From the NCBI GenBank assembly GCA_029844215.1, contig CM056738.1, positions 49,178,388 to 49,242,387 on the forward strand: a stretch of DNA of 64,000 nt, given 5' to 3'. Shown here piece by piece: positions 36,242-47,118 of this stretch; within the stretch, counting starts at the first letter, position 1; the number at the start of each line of letters is the position of its first letter. The notes beneath the pieces are model-generated. The model saw only the letters and a program-made list of their open reading frames with translations. It had not been told where the DNA came from and did no database searches. Source of the stretch: Przewalskia tangutica (lineage: Eukaryota; Streptophyta; Magnoliopsida; Solanales; Solanaceae). The position numbers were made by a program, and so were the translations under genes.

Positions 36242-36385
36242 TGGCGCCGCGGCGCTTCCACTTCCGAGAAAAGTTCCAGCATTCCGGCGCCGCGGCCCTG
36301 CATTCCGGCGCCGCGGCGCTGAAACCCCCGCGGACCCCCAGAACAACCGGCGCCGCGGCCCTGCATTCCGGCGCGCACACTGCAC
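36242..36385 (-). promoter_or_regulatory. GC-rich palindromic module in LTR of D
   Basis: Repeated GGCGCCGCGG boxes separated by CCCTGCATTCC in an otherwise AT-rich LTR. In LTR sense the order is CCGCGGCGCC, GGAATGCAGG, GCCGCGGCGCC. The same arrangement with the same central ATGCAGG occurs in the Athila-like LTR at 59046-59155. It lies about 280-420 bases from the LTR tip, probably upstream of the promoter. A regulatory role is inferred. Confidence 0.6.
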
Positions 36386-36662
36386 CAATCAAAACCGCCG
36401 CCGCTCACGCACCAAACTTGAAACTTCCATAACTTTTGTCTCTGATGTCCTATCGACGAACGGTTTGTTGCGTTGGGATCTAGATTTAACGAACTACAAA
36501 TTAGGCTTTTAAACACCTCGAAACTCTTAACAACTGGGGTACAACACTCCAAGGTAAACTCAAATCCGTCCAACACATGTTTGCCAACTTATCTTTCAAC
36601 TTTCAATCTTGATATCCTTGGTATGATCTTATCTTAACTCCTTGAATTTACGGGGTGTAACA

Positions 36663-36697
36663 TTCTCTCCCCCTTAGAAACATTCGTCCCGAATGTT
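36663..36697 (-). other. Polypurine tract and palindrome of D
   Basis: TAAGGGGGAGAGAA in element sense, next to the LTR tip. The palindrome AACATTCG...CGAATGTT is at 36679-36697. Confidence 0.85.
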
Positions 36698-37116
36698 CTT
36701 TCTAAGTCTCCAAAACGCAGACGTCGGTATAGTCTTCCCTACTCCACTCACACAAGAATCAGTTATGCCACTCATGGACTTATCACCCGAAAAACAATAC
36801 TCCCCACATACTATTTACTCCGACAAAGATCACTGTAAAATCTTTTACTCTAGCCGGCCTTACCTCTAAGGTCTCGATTGTTATAAATTCTAAGGTTCAA
36901 AACTTCTCATCCTCAGACTTACCCTTTTCACTAACCGGCTTCTAAATCACATTTTTACACGAAGCTATCCGAACATAGCAATTAACACATCACCATAACA
37001 ACAATGCATACTAGTCTCTAGAGGGTTAAGAATATACCTGTAACTATTACTTCATCGCTCTTCATGCCGTTTCTACTCATGTTCCTTCCTCGACGCGCAC
37101 AAAAGGAGGAGATGAA
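36698..37116 (-). other. Internal region of D downstream of gag
   Basis: No open frame that I can support. It aligns with 20150-20600 of C and 53376-53690 of E. A deletion near 36780 removes the block those elements hold between the polypurine tract and GACTTATCAC. Confidence 0.6.
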
Positions 37117-38223
37117 TCAGCCATCGATCCCGAAGTGAGTCTCTACATCCACGCTATCTCCGTCGACAATTCTCGCAAATGGCCCCGCCGCCGCATACAA
37201 AACAAACCCCATTCCAAAGACGACACTCCCACCACGAAGCCTACCACAACGGCCACAACGAGGTAGGGGTGGTCCCATCTGACTAACGTCCCTGCTCCCC
37301 AATAACTCAAACACGGGAGCCCCGACCGCTCGAATTTCTGAACGCCCCAAGATCGTGGCGAGCACTCCGTCGGGCGAGGCGCACAACTAGTCTGCCGTTG
37401 AGGCACGCCGCTCGAAGGTCACCGTAAGACTTCATCAGAGTGGCCCTCTTCGCTGATCTTGGTTAATCCGCTTACCTCACGTTCGCTCACCGCCGCAAGA
37501 TAGCTGGACGCGCAATGTCCATGCCTACCAAGAGCTACTGCCAGGCATCCCTCCGCTAAATAATCATCGAGTCCGGTGACATAACGGTGCACTCTATCCT
37601 CCATATTGGCCACCAAAGCGGGGACATACCGGGCCAATGAGTCAAACTCTACATTGTACTCCCGAACTGTGCGCCCCCTTTACCTTAGCATCAAAAATCT
37701 GTCGGGCCGAGCCCTCCTCATATGTGGAGGCAAGAAATGGCCAAGGAAAGCCTCTGAGAACTCACCCCAACCAGCTGGAGGTGCATGCTCCCCCCGGGAC
37801 AGCTCCCACGAATCAAACCACGATCGCAGATCACGCAGCCGATGTGAACCCAAAACCACTGACTCGGTCTCCGAAGCCTTGATCACTCTCATGATTCGCT
37901 GCAACTGTCGGATGAACTCCTGCGGATCATCCTCAGGCCTCGACCCGTAGAACTCAGGTGGGCTACAACTCAGAAAATCCCGTAGCCTCAAACTATCTGA
38001 CCTCGGGTGAACTATGGGTACTACTGGAACTGGAACTGCTGCATCCAGCCTATCCTCATGTCTGGCCACAACTCGCTAGCAATCGCCATTTCTTGTAACC
38101 CATCTCCTCTCGCTTCCGTGGGAATCGAGGCTCAGTGCCGTGGTCTCGATGAGACCGCCGCTTTATTCGCAGCCTCCTCCACCGCTTGCCCTTCTCGGGC
38201 TCTGGTTGCCTTGCGCGAGGCAT
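37117..38223 (-). pseudogene. gag: gag of element D (best preserved of the gag-only group)
   Basis: The start ATG is at 38223. The open piece 37680-38069 contains VHPRSDSLRLRDF, CSPPEFYGSRPEDDPQEF, QLQRIMRVIKASETES and LGHFLPPHMRRARPDRFL, nearly the same as A. 37419-37637 continues with ARYVPALVANMEDRVHRYV and GLDDYLAEG. A damaged knuckle (CFVCGGG..C) is near 37165-37205. At least three frame changes break it. Gag is followed by about 450 bases of non-coding DNA and then the polypurine tract, so no pol was ever in place here or it was deleted in an ancestor. Confidence 0.87.
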
Positions 38224-38403
38224 CACTGTATACAAAGAACACGCCGAGGAGTCCAACTTATAACACCGCTCTAAGGCACGATCTCAGAGTGTGAAGAATG
38301 GAAACCAATCCTAAATATCATGTAGCCTCCTGATTATAGATGTGGTGCACAACACACCGATAATCAAGACTCTACTAGATACGGTCTGTAGACACTTTCC
38401 GAG

Positions 38404-38427
38404 GATTAACTGCTCTGATACCACTTT
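38404..38427 (-). other. Intact primer-binding site of D
   Basis: Plus strand CTGCTCTGATACCACTTT, which is TGGTATCAGAGC in element sense, the full initiator-Met-type site. It is the only one of five in the window with the CAG preserved. Confidence 0.9.
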
Positions 38428-38992
38428 TGTCACGACCCGACCCCGGGCCCGTGACTGGTGCCTTACCCCGGGCACCCTAGTGATACAACATCAGAGAAAA
38501 CCAGCGGAAATAAAAACTCATGAAAGAAAACAGTGAAATAAGAAAGCAGGCTAACCCAACGGTTACCTTTTTGTACATAAATTAAAACTTGAACGAGCAT
38601 ATCCTTACAAACTCGCCACAACAAGCATGCACTTCTAAAAATTTTGAAACCATAATGACGGGACAGGGCCCCGCCATGCCCCTGAATAAACAAAAGTCTA
38701 CTACTTCAGGGAACCGTACCACAGGACAAGCTTTCGGAGATATGGAGCTTTTCGAGAACCGAACAGCGATCCTAAGAGAGTGGATCAGCAAGCTATGTAC
38801 CTCAACCTGCGGCATGAACGCACTTCAAGGAGGTCAGTACAACAGGTACCAAGTATGTGAAACTGAAAAATACTGTAAATGAAATCATAATAGTCTATAT
38901 AAAGCAGGAGACATGTATGATAACCAAATTACAGCACTACAACATATAAGCAGTCATATCAAGATAGGGACTCATGCCCGTGAAATCATCAC
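38428..38992 (-). repeat. 5' LTR of D, truncated
   Basis: Matches 33306-33855 closely, then stops after GTGAAATCATCAC, where the 3' LTR continues TCAAATACAAC. The next base starts plus-strand LTR sequence. Confidence 0.88.
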
Positions 38993-40642
38993 ATGTTATA
39001 TAAGGAAGGAATTATAGGTGTTAAGTTGTTTATGACTATATAACATGTTAGACCTAAGAACTTGGATTGAAAAAGAATTGGATAGGACTTTGTGTTGTTG
39101 TATATATTAGCCGAGAATGACTTTGGATATTAAACTACTTCGTATGAATTGTGGGGCAGAATTATACACGTATTGTATGGCGTGTAATCCCCTTAATTGG
39201 TTGTTGTATTGAGCCTTAAATGTGGCATGTTGGTTATTGATTATCGGGCCTTGAAAAAGGTGGAAAAGTATGTAGAAACAAAGGAGGTGCTGCCCGATTT
39301 TCCGTAGAATAAGAGTCCTTATACTTAGAATATTCTACGTTTGAAGCTAGAAGTTAATAGACGTATTATGACCCTTATAGGTTGAAGTACTACGAGTAGA
39401 GTATTCTACTTGAAGGGTGGAAAAGCTAGCAAGGTTGTAGTACTTTGGAGCATTTTGCTACTTGTCGATAATCGTCGCGAGGTATGTGAACCTCTTCCTT
39501 ATTTTGACATGATTCTATGTATGAAATATACATGTGGTACTATTTCATGATTCCTTCTACTCTTAGAAGTTAAGAGGTATGTATGTTGATTTACTCTATG
39601 TAAAAGATACGTCTAAGTTATCCTAAGTTCTTACCAAGTCTTATGGGGGATGTTGGTAAGAGTCGTTAGGAAGTATTTGGAGTCAAGTTGACTTTGCTAA
39701 GTTACTGCACGAATGAGAATAAGTATCGAACAAGCCACTGCAGCGTTAATAAAAGAAAATGTATCGGCAATCAATTAAATTAAAATAAGTAGAATTCCCC
39801 ATCTGCATAGAAGCTAAGATAAGACAAAATTGTATTACATTTTCTAGATCAAGACTGCTTTAATAAGATCGTTATGAACTAGTATAACCTTTTCACAACA
39901 CATAAAAGTATATGTTACTTAATTTAAAAAGTTTACGTATGAAGTTTTAAGACTATGAACCTTAAATTCTTAAAAGGTTAAGAGACTTTATTTTTCAAGT
40001 TATGGGACTTGATTCTTAAAGGAAGAAATGACTTGATTTAAAAGTATAGAATACTTGATTTGGAAAGTATTGATTTCTTGACATTCTAAAGATAAGAGAC
40101 TTGTTTTCTAAGTAAGAAACTTGATTTCTAAAGTTAAGAGACTCGAAGTATTTTGAAAGCTATGTAACTTGATTTGAAAGTATAAGTCTCTTGGTTATAA
40201 AAGGAATGAATTTGTCTAAGACATAAAGAGTTATAACGGCTTTATGGGAAGTTGGTTATAACAACTTTATGGAAGGTTAAAAGAATGGTTTTTCTCTAGT
40301 AATGTAAATAATGATAAATGACTTGAAATAATGAAAGACAAATGGATTTGAAGGCATCAAATGCTTAAGGTTTTAAAGAAAGAAGTCACTTGATTTAGAA
40401 GCCTATAAATGTATTTCTAAAAGGTATTGTGACTTGGCTTGAAAAGTAAACATGACTTGATACTACGGTTATTAGTATCTTTGAAGTTTTATATGAAAAA
40501 AGAGTCATTTTAAAAGAGTAGAAGTACGTAGTACTTTGGGTTAAATTTTCGGATTTTATAATGACATGTTAGTGCCTTAAGTAAACTAAAATGGGGGTGT
40601 ATATAAATAAGGTTAATAAGAAGTTAGAAGATTTATTAACTT

Positions 40643-40790
40643 GCTTATGTTATGTATGATGTTCAGAGTGCTTATGTTATTTATGATAAGCCGGTAGTGC
40701 TTATGTTATGTATGATAAGCCGGTAACGCTTATGTTATGTATGATAAGCCGGTGGTGCTTATGTTATGTATGATAGCCTTTGGTGCTAGT
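40643..40790 (+). repeat. 29-bp tandem array
   Basis: About five units of GCTTATGTTATGTATGAT followed by AAGCCGGTAG. Confidence 0.88.
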
Positions 40791-40795
40791 GTTAT

Positions 40796-40968
40796 GAGTA
40801 TAAATACGGGGTAAACCCCCAAGACGTTATACACCTCCTGAGTATAAATGCGGGGTAAAACCCCAACACGTTATACACCTACTGAGTATAAATGCGGGGT
40901 AAAACCCCAAGACGTTATACACATTCTGAGTATAATTGCGGGGTAAACCCCCAAGACATTATACATCT
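40796..40968 (+). repeat. 43-44-bp tandem array with GGGGTAAAACCCC hairpin
   Basis: Four units containing GAGTATAAATGCGGGGTAAA, then CCCC and a GTTATACAC stretch. Each carries a GGGGTAAA(A)CCCC arm pair and a TATAAAT. Confidence 0.88.
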
Positions 40969-41935
40969 CCATGGATTTGCTACCCATGATGCGAGCATGT
41001 CGTATATGCTCATCATGCCCGTAGGGCCTAAGCGGTGAAATAGTCCTACGCGGGCAAATTGTCCTATCGCGGTCCACAAGATCCTCATGGGTGAAATAGT
41101 CCCGTGAGTAGGATTGCCAAATGATACTATGGGCGTGTGGCCCTAAGTTGATCATAAGCTTCCTATTTTTATGCAAAGATACCTTTACGGGCATTTACGT
41201 GACTTTATCGCGCCCCGCAGTTGGGCAAGATAGATAGGCGTCCCTCCATAAAGGGTCGTATTATGTTATGAAAGATAAGTAAGTTATATGGTTATGAACT
41301 TGATGATTTTTCCTAAGTAAGTACGTAAGAATTTGACTATAACTCTTATTGAAAAATGGGAAAGGATAATAAGGTGCGATTAAGTTCACGAGATTGTAAT
41401 GACACCAGAGGATCCGCATCTATTTTGTTTATATACTTGCCCCTGTCATTCTTGTGTACAGTTATGATTTATTTACTGTACCTTATTTTCGTTCCATATT
41501 CGGTACCTGTTGTACTGACCCTCTTCGGGGGGCTGCGTTCATGTCCGCAGGTTTAGGTACACAGTTGTGGATCCGTGAGCTTAGGATCCTGGTTCAGCGT
41601 TTTGAGGTGGCTCCAATGTTCTGAAGCTTGCCATTATGGTTAGGTATATTCAGGGGTACGGCGGGGCCTTGTCCCGTCATAGTTTTTGTCCAAAATCTTA
41701 GAGGTCTGTAGTCATATCTTGTGGATTGGGTTGTGTAAAAAAAAAGGGATGTAACTGCTTTTGGATATATATGTATATATATGTCCAGGGAGGTAGCCTT
41801 ATCGGCTAGCCTGTTGTTTATGTCTTGTTGAATTAATTTATAAGTTTGATGTATGTTCCGCTGATTATCTCTGATGTATACCTGTAAGGGTGCCCAGGTA
41901 GGGCACCAGTCGCAGCCCGGGGTCTGGTCGTGACA

Positions 41936-44060
41936 GGAACTTCCCTTTAGATTTGTCGCGCCAGTCCATCTATTACCAAGGCGAATAAGAATGAGCTAAG
42001 AGCTGATCCTGGGTGCATCCCCATCATCACTGAAAAGCGCTCAGAGTCTCCTTATTTTGTCTGTACCCTGATCTTGGCTCCATCATATATATCCTTGATT
42101 GCCCTAGTGTACGCTACAGGTACACCTCTAACCTCCAAACACCTCTATAGTACCTCCCTAGGGACTTTGTCGTATGCCTTCTCGAGGTCGATGAAAACCA
42201 TATGTACGTCTCTCTTCCTCTCCATATACTGCTCCACCAACCTCCTAATAAGATAAATGGCTTCTCTAGTCGAACGCCCTGCAATGAATTCAAACTGGTT
42301 CTCGGAAATAGACACATCTTTTCTCACCCTAATCTCCACGATCCTTTTCCAAACTTTCATAGTGTGGCTTAGTAGCTTAATACCCCTATAGTTGTCGCAA
42401 CTTTGGATATCACCTTTGTTCTTGTATGAAGGAATCATGTACTCCACCTTCATTCTTTGGGTATTCTCACAGTCTTAAAAATAACATTAAACAACTCAGT
42501 CAGCCACTACAAACCTGCTCTGCCTGTGCTCTTCTAAAATTCAATTAGGATCTCATCAGGCCCGGTCGCTCGTACCTTGCGCATCCCGCGAACATCATCT
42601 TTAACCTCTTCCACCTCAATAATTCTACAATATCCAAAATCTTGGTATCCTTCAGATTGCTCTAGATGTCCCAGCACAATGTCTTTATCTTCTTTTTCGT
42701 TCAAGAGTTTCTGGAAGTACGACTGCCACCTCCGTTTAATATGTGTGTCCTCCACCAGTGCTTTACCATACTCGTCCTTGATGCACCTAACGTGATCCAG
42801 GTCACGGGCTCTCATCTCCTTCGCTTTGGCTAGTCTATACAACTTCTTGCCCCCACATTTTTTCTGTAATTCCACATACATTCATTCAAAAGTAGTCATT
42901 TTTGCCACCGTAACTTCTAGCTTTGCCTCCTTCCTCGCCATCTTATACAATTTCCTATTCATCCACTTCTCCACCCCAGCCTTGCTTTCTACCAATTTCG
43001 CATAAGCCACTTTCTTTGCTTCCACCTTCTCTTGAACTTTACCAATCCACCATCAGTCTCCTCGATGCCCACCACAGCAACCTCATGAGACCCCTAACAC
43101 TTCTCTAGATACCTCTTGAAATCAACTGGCTGTCCTATCCCACCTACTGGTCGCATCCCCACTACTCCCCAAACCCCCTTGGCCATCAACCTCTCCCTCA
43201 TCTCCTTTGCACTAGCCATGGTGAAACTCCCCCATTTGATTCTTAGTCTGTCATCCACAACTCCTCTTCTTCTCCATCTTGATCTCCAAATCCATCACCA
43301 AAAGCTTATGTCGGGTTGTAAGATACTCACTCAGAATAACCTTGCAGTTTTTACAAAGACCGTTGTCAACCTTCCTAAAGAGAAAAAAGTCTATTTGAGT
43401 CTTAGCCACTGATCTACAAAAAGTCACCAAATGCTCATTTTTTTATGAACCTCGAATTGGCTATCACCAACCCAAAAACTTTAGGAAACTCCAAGAGTGA
43501 GACGCCTCCCCCGTTCCTGTCCCCGAGGCCAAAGCCTCCATGCACTTCATCATAACCCTCCGGAAGTGACCTGATATGTCCATTGAAATCCTCTCCAACA
43601 AAAAACTTCTCAGTGGGTGGTATACCTCCCACCACCTCGTCCAAATCCTCCCAAAACGCCCATTCTCCTCTTCGTCCAAGCCTGCCTGCGGTGCGTAGAC
43701 ACTAATAATATTTATAGTGGACCCTCCAACTACCAATTTAATTGCCATCATCCTGTCATTGACCCTTCTAAGTTCTAACCTCTATCACCTGATCCCTTAG
43801 CTCGTTGTCTAACAAAATGCCTACCCCATTCCTATACCTTGACCTACCCGAGAATCATAACTTATACCCGTCCACATACTTAGCCTTAGGTCCTACCCAT
43901 CTGGTCTCCTGGACACAGGCTATATTAATCATCCTCTTCTTAAGAATCGTAAATTGCTATATGGACTTCCCCGTGAAAGTTCCAATGTTCCAAGATCCTA
44001 TTCTCAGCTTAGCATCACCCTTATCCCCACTTACCCCCTAACCATCACCCCTGTCCCCGA
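41936..44060 (-). pseudogene. LINE (RTE-like) ORF2 remnant, 3' truncated
   Basis: Minus-strand non-LTR retrotransposon. The endonuclease part is at about 44030-43420, with LRIGSWNIG and ACVQETRW, then SVYAPQAGLDEEE (within 43464-43751) and GEDFNGHI (within 43435-43644). A linker lies at 42534-42881. The RT part is at 42145-42453, with NQFEFIAGRSTREAIYL and FIDLEKAYDKVPREVL, and continues in broken frames to MMGMHPGSALSSFLF at about 41970-42040. The catalytic ADD box and 3' end are missing, because the sequence stops at the LTR end at 41935. LINEs are usually 5' truncated, so the loss here is due to the LTR insertion or junction. Confidence 0.9.
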
Positions 44061-44508
44061 CCGAGAACATGACCCTAGTCTACCATCAGTCACCAAATCC
44101 ATTAAAGCGGATATAAACTAATACGCTAATAAAAGGTGTACACCTAAAACAGGAACGCCAAAAATGATATAACTAAATGCAATAAGAGGTCCTATATAAG
44201 GGCCTAGTTTTCAAAATAAAAATGTTATTGTGAGGAGTTTCATCGTCATTATTGCACCTTAGTGTGTTGCATAGTGTCGATAAAAGATGAAGTTCATAGA
44301 ATATGAGCGTTTTAATTTTAGTAGAAGTAAATAGTACTGGGTATTTTCCCATCTGTCTCTGATATCTGTATTGAGGGAGATGGCAGGTAATCAAGCAAGT
44401 TTAGATAGACTACATCGTTTTTTTTGTGATTTAATAATATTTTATTATTTAATTTGACTGTATGATACTATATAATAACATGTAACTTTATGAAAATACT
44501 CTTAACCC

Positions 44509-44510
<2 letters not shown>
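44061..44510. other. Low-repeat AT-rich spacer
   Basis: I see no gene, LTR or terminal repeat. It may hold the 5' leader of the LINE at its left end. The small minus-strand frame 44173-44394 has no recognisable motif. Confidence 0.5.

Positions 44511-44541
<31 letters not shown>
44511..44541. repeat. (TA)n microsatellite
   Basis: An uninterrupted TA run directly before the MITE. It may have supplied the TA target. Confidence 0.95.
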
Positions 44542-44542
<1 letters not shown>

Positions 44543-44545
<3 letters not shown>

Positions 44546-44777
44546 TCCCCCGTCCCAATTTAAGTATCTTAGTTTGTGACTTGACACAAAAATTTAAGAA
44601 ACAAATGGAGACTTTTGAATCTTGTGGTCTTAAATTTAATATGTGTGTGTGTGGGTTAAAGATTGTGGTCTTAAACTTGCCTTCAAATTAAAAAATTTAC
44701 TAAATATAAAAAAAAATACTGTTTTTGAGACAAACCAAAAATAAAAGTAAGACACTTAAATTGGGACGGAGGGAGTA
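44543..44777. mobile_element. Stowaway-like MITE
   Basis: About 235 bp with inverted ends. The left is CCCCCGTCCCAATTTAAGT, and the right is ACTTAAATTGGGACGGAGGG followed by AGTA. These are typical Tc1/mariner Stowaway termini (CTCCCTCCGTCCC) with TA at the edges. No coding capacity. The left end has a few mismatches. Confidence 0.88.
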
Positions 44778-44783
44778 AGTAGG

Positions 44784-44870
44784 TATTGGGTGGGGGTGGT
44801 CATTGGGTAGTGGGTGGTGGTGAGGGGTAGTGGGGTTGTAGGGTGGGGGTGGGGTGGATTTGGGTGTGAT
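44784..44870 (+). other. G-rich strand-asymmetric tract
   Basis: Nearly pure G/T/A with many GGG and GGGGG runs, including GGGTGGGGGTGGTC and GGGTGGGGGTGGGGTGG. It has enough runs for several G-quadruplexes on this strand. Confidence 0.75.
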
Positions 44871-45467
44871 GCAAGGGGCGGCTCGACGAATAGATGGCCT
44901 AAAGCCAAACCTTTATAAGATGCCTTAAATTTATGTGATAAAATTTTATATATTTTTATTCTAATTCATTCTACTTTTTTTTTGTAAAGGTGGTATATGC
45001 ATCATCTTGTACGTATCTTGATTATTTACTCGATTACATGCTAATTTTCATCATTAGAGATATTTAATTAGTAACTCTATTCACTCAAATTTAAATAAAT
45101 ATTGTATAAGAAACATATATTGATATTTACGATAATATTTTTATGAAGTATCATAATTCAATAATCTCAATTTGTACTACTAAGTATGTCACAATAATCT
45201 CATACATTTAAAATAATTTAAGTCTATTTTGAAGTAAAAAATAAAAAGGTATAATCCACTATTTATAAGAAATCATCAACTATGCAAGGGACTTCATTTT
45301 TTTAAATTATCAAAGTTATCATCAATATGTTCGTTGTTATACACTGCATAATGTTTGTTACTCGCTAATTCATGAAGGTGTTTGACTGGATACATAACTT
45401 AAGAAAAAAAGTTTTATTTTAAAATTCATGGTCTAAAATAAGATATAGAAAATTTATAGCAATAAAT
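44871..45467. other. AT-rich spacer without recognised feature
   Basis: Long A/T stretches and no convincing frame. GGGGCGGCTCGACG near 44877 may be the edge of another old repeat, but I cannot place it. Confidence 0.4.
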
Positions 45468-45896
45468 TGTCACATCCCAACCTAGGGGGGGGGGGGTGCG
45501 GGTGACCAACACCCATAGGCCCGAGCGAACCAACTATAATACCTAAAATATACAACACAAAACCTGGGCTGACAAGGCTTCCAAATAACAATAATATGAC
45601 AACATGCAAGCAGAAAAAGCCCAATAACAGTATATATACATAACTGAGGCCGACCAGGCCATAACAAGAGTATCGTCAACTGAAAAGAAGGCCGGCAAGG
45701 CCAAACAAATGGGATACACACTGATACTAGTCTGCAAGCCTCTAAGAGTACTCAAATACAACACTGGTCGGGATAGAACCCGGCCATACCCAAAATTCAT
45801 ATATATATATAAAGTACCTATACAATCCAAATAACAAGTCCAGAGAAGTAGAGTGCGACTACCAATAACTAAAAGCAAGTACCCTACTGGGAGGTA
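45468..45896 (-). repeat. Third-family LTR, left part
   Basis: Begins TGTCACATCCCAACC, the inverted-LTR style seen elsewhere, but the rest is unlike the A or B-E families. It carries repeated GGCCGACCAGGCC-type motifs and a G/C homopolymer at 45485-45496. It is split by element E and resumes at 58619, where the text continues GGTACGTCTTCC. Confidence 0.65.
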
Positions 45897-46997
45897 TCAC
45901 ACGACTGCCTGGCCCGTGGATCGTGCCTTACCCTGCACCCTAGTGATACAACATCGCAGAAAAACCAATAAATAAAAACTTAAGCATTTAAATAGACATG
46001 GATCAAGATAAAGAAAATAGACCAACCAAAACGGTTGCCTTTCAACATATATATATGTATAGACATTTGAATAAGCATAATCTTACAACCCCGCCTACAA
46101 CAAACTCATGCACTTCTAAGATTTATACAACAACTATGACGGACAGGGCCCCGCCATACCCCGAATGTACAAGAACCCATACCATCGTGGTAACATACCA
46201 AAGATAAGCCTCCAAGGAACGGAGCTTCCCAAGACGAAAGGTGATCCTAAAAGCGGGATCGACAAATGACGACTTACTCACAGATGAACGCATTTCAAGG
46301 AGGTCAAGATAACAGTACCAAGTATGTGAAATCAGAAGTACTATAAATGAAATCATAGCGATCTATATAAAGCGTAAGACATGTATGATAACCAACTACA
46401 TGCATCTAACATGTAAACAAATATATCAAGTCGTGGACTCACGCCTCCAAATCATCACTGCGTGCGGTGGAATTCTTCCTCACCGGCATCTATGATATAA
46501 CAACACCGCGAGTACACCAACACCAAGTCCTACCGATGCCAAAGCCGTACCACGATACCGTCACTATATCGACTTCGCGACACGCGGTGCAAGTGCAATA
46601 ACCTATACCCGATCCACCGCGCCACGTAATGACGGGGCAAGTATACAAGCTACGACCCGATCACAACCGTAAGTCACGATATTTCGCCGCGGTCGACACG
46701 TGGTAAGTGCAACAACTGCACCAGATCCACCGCGCCACGTAGGCGACGGGGCAAGTAAACAGCTACGCACTCCAATCACAACCGTAAGTCACGATACTTC
46801 GCCATAACAAAAATGGTCACATGTCCACGTAATCCATCAACGGTGTAGACATGCCCATGTACCAATGCTAATGGAAGCATACCTGGAATCTCCCACACGC
46901 CGGTATGTCCAAGTAAGTTCTCGATAAGTCAACCGCCCTCCATCGAGAGACGCCAGAGAATAGCAACACAATTCTTGCACAACAAAGACTATCTCAA

Positions 46998-47118
46998 TAA
47001 GCATAGGCAAGTTACACAACAACAAGCATAGGCAAGTTACACAACAACAAGCATAGGCAAGTTATACAACAACAAGCATAGGCAAGTTACACAACAACAA
47101 GCATAGGCAAGTTATACA
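46998..47118 (-). repeat. 25-bp tandem array AACAAGCATAGGCAAGTTAC
   Basis: Five units with one- or two-base variants. The same unit is amplified at 49372-49475 (solo LTR) and 56150-56305 (5' LTR of E). A single copy flanks element B at 31610. Confidence 0.9.

Larger units (their letters stand above)
33306..36662 (-). repeat. 3' LTR of element D (3357 bp)
   Basis: Runs from TGTCACGACCCGACC to GGGGTGTAACA, then polypurine tract. It includes a 68-bp-unit array (33940-34180), two quasi-palindromes (34497-34529 and 34980-35012), the conserved box (34686-34760), a 36-bp array and a GC-rich module. No clear TATA box. CCTATTTTAGG at about 36130 is in the expected place. Confidence 0.92.
33306..38992 (-). 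mobile_element. Element D: gag-only LTR retrotransposon, 5' LTR truncated
   Basis: Minus-strand element with 3' LTR 33306-36662, internal DNA 36663-38427 (1.77 kb) and 5' LTR from 38428. That LTR breaks off at about 38992, where plus-strand LTR sequence follows. It has the best preserved gag and primer site of the gag-only group. It lacks the unrecognised downstream block present in B, C and E. Confidence 0.88.
38993..41935 (+). repeat. Plus-strand D-type LTR, 5' truncated
   Basis: Near 39030-39080 it equals the reverse complement of 35580-35630, so it enters mid-LTR. It ends GGTCGTGACA at 41935. The conserved box in sense orientation is at 39780-39850 and the quasi-palindrome at 40230-40262. 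40989-41567 is the counterpart of 8981-9586. It may be the other LTR of the same element, joined by a large deletion. Confidence 0.85.

Noticed and set aside
36031..36576. 181-codon minus-strand frame, the longest outside gag-pol
   Set aside because: It runs through the GC-rich repeated module, which gives Arg/Gly/Ala repeats. Low complexity, confined to the LTR.
33306..38427. D as an autonomous element with pol in other frames
   Set aside because: Only about 1.8 kb lies between LTRs. Gag fills over half, and no RT, RNase H or integrase motif is found in any frame.
38428..41935. Inverted LTR pair as an assembly fold-back
   Set aside because: A fold-back would be near-identical on both arms. 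These LTR ends differ clearly, so simple fold-back is unlikely, though a mis-join is still possible.
44173..44394. 73-codon minus-strand frame in the low-repeat interval
   Set aside because: No motif, no homologous copy in the window and AT-rich composition; could be chance.
46998..47118. 25-bp direct repeats that look like a short CRISPR array
   Set aside because: Units are directly adjacent with no unique spacers, lie inside a plant LTR and recur in sister LTRs. A tandem repeat.
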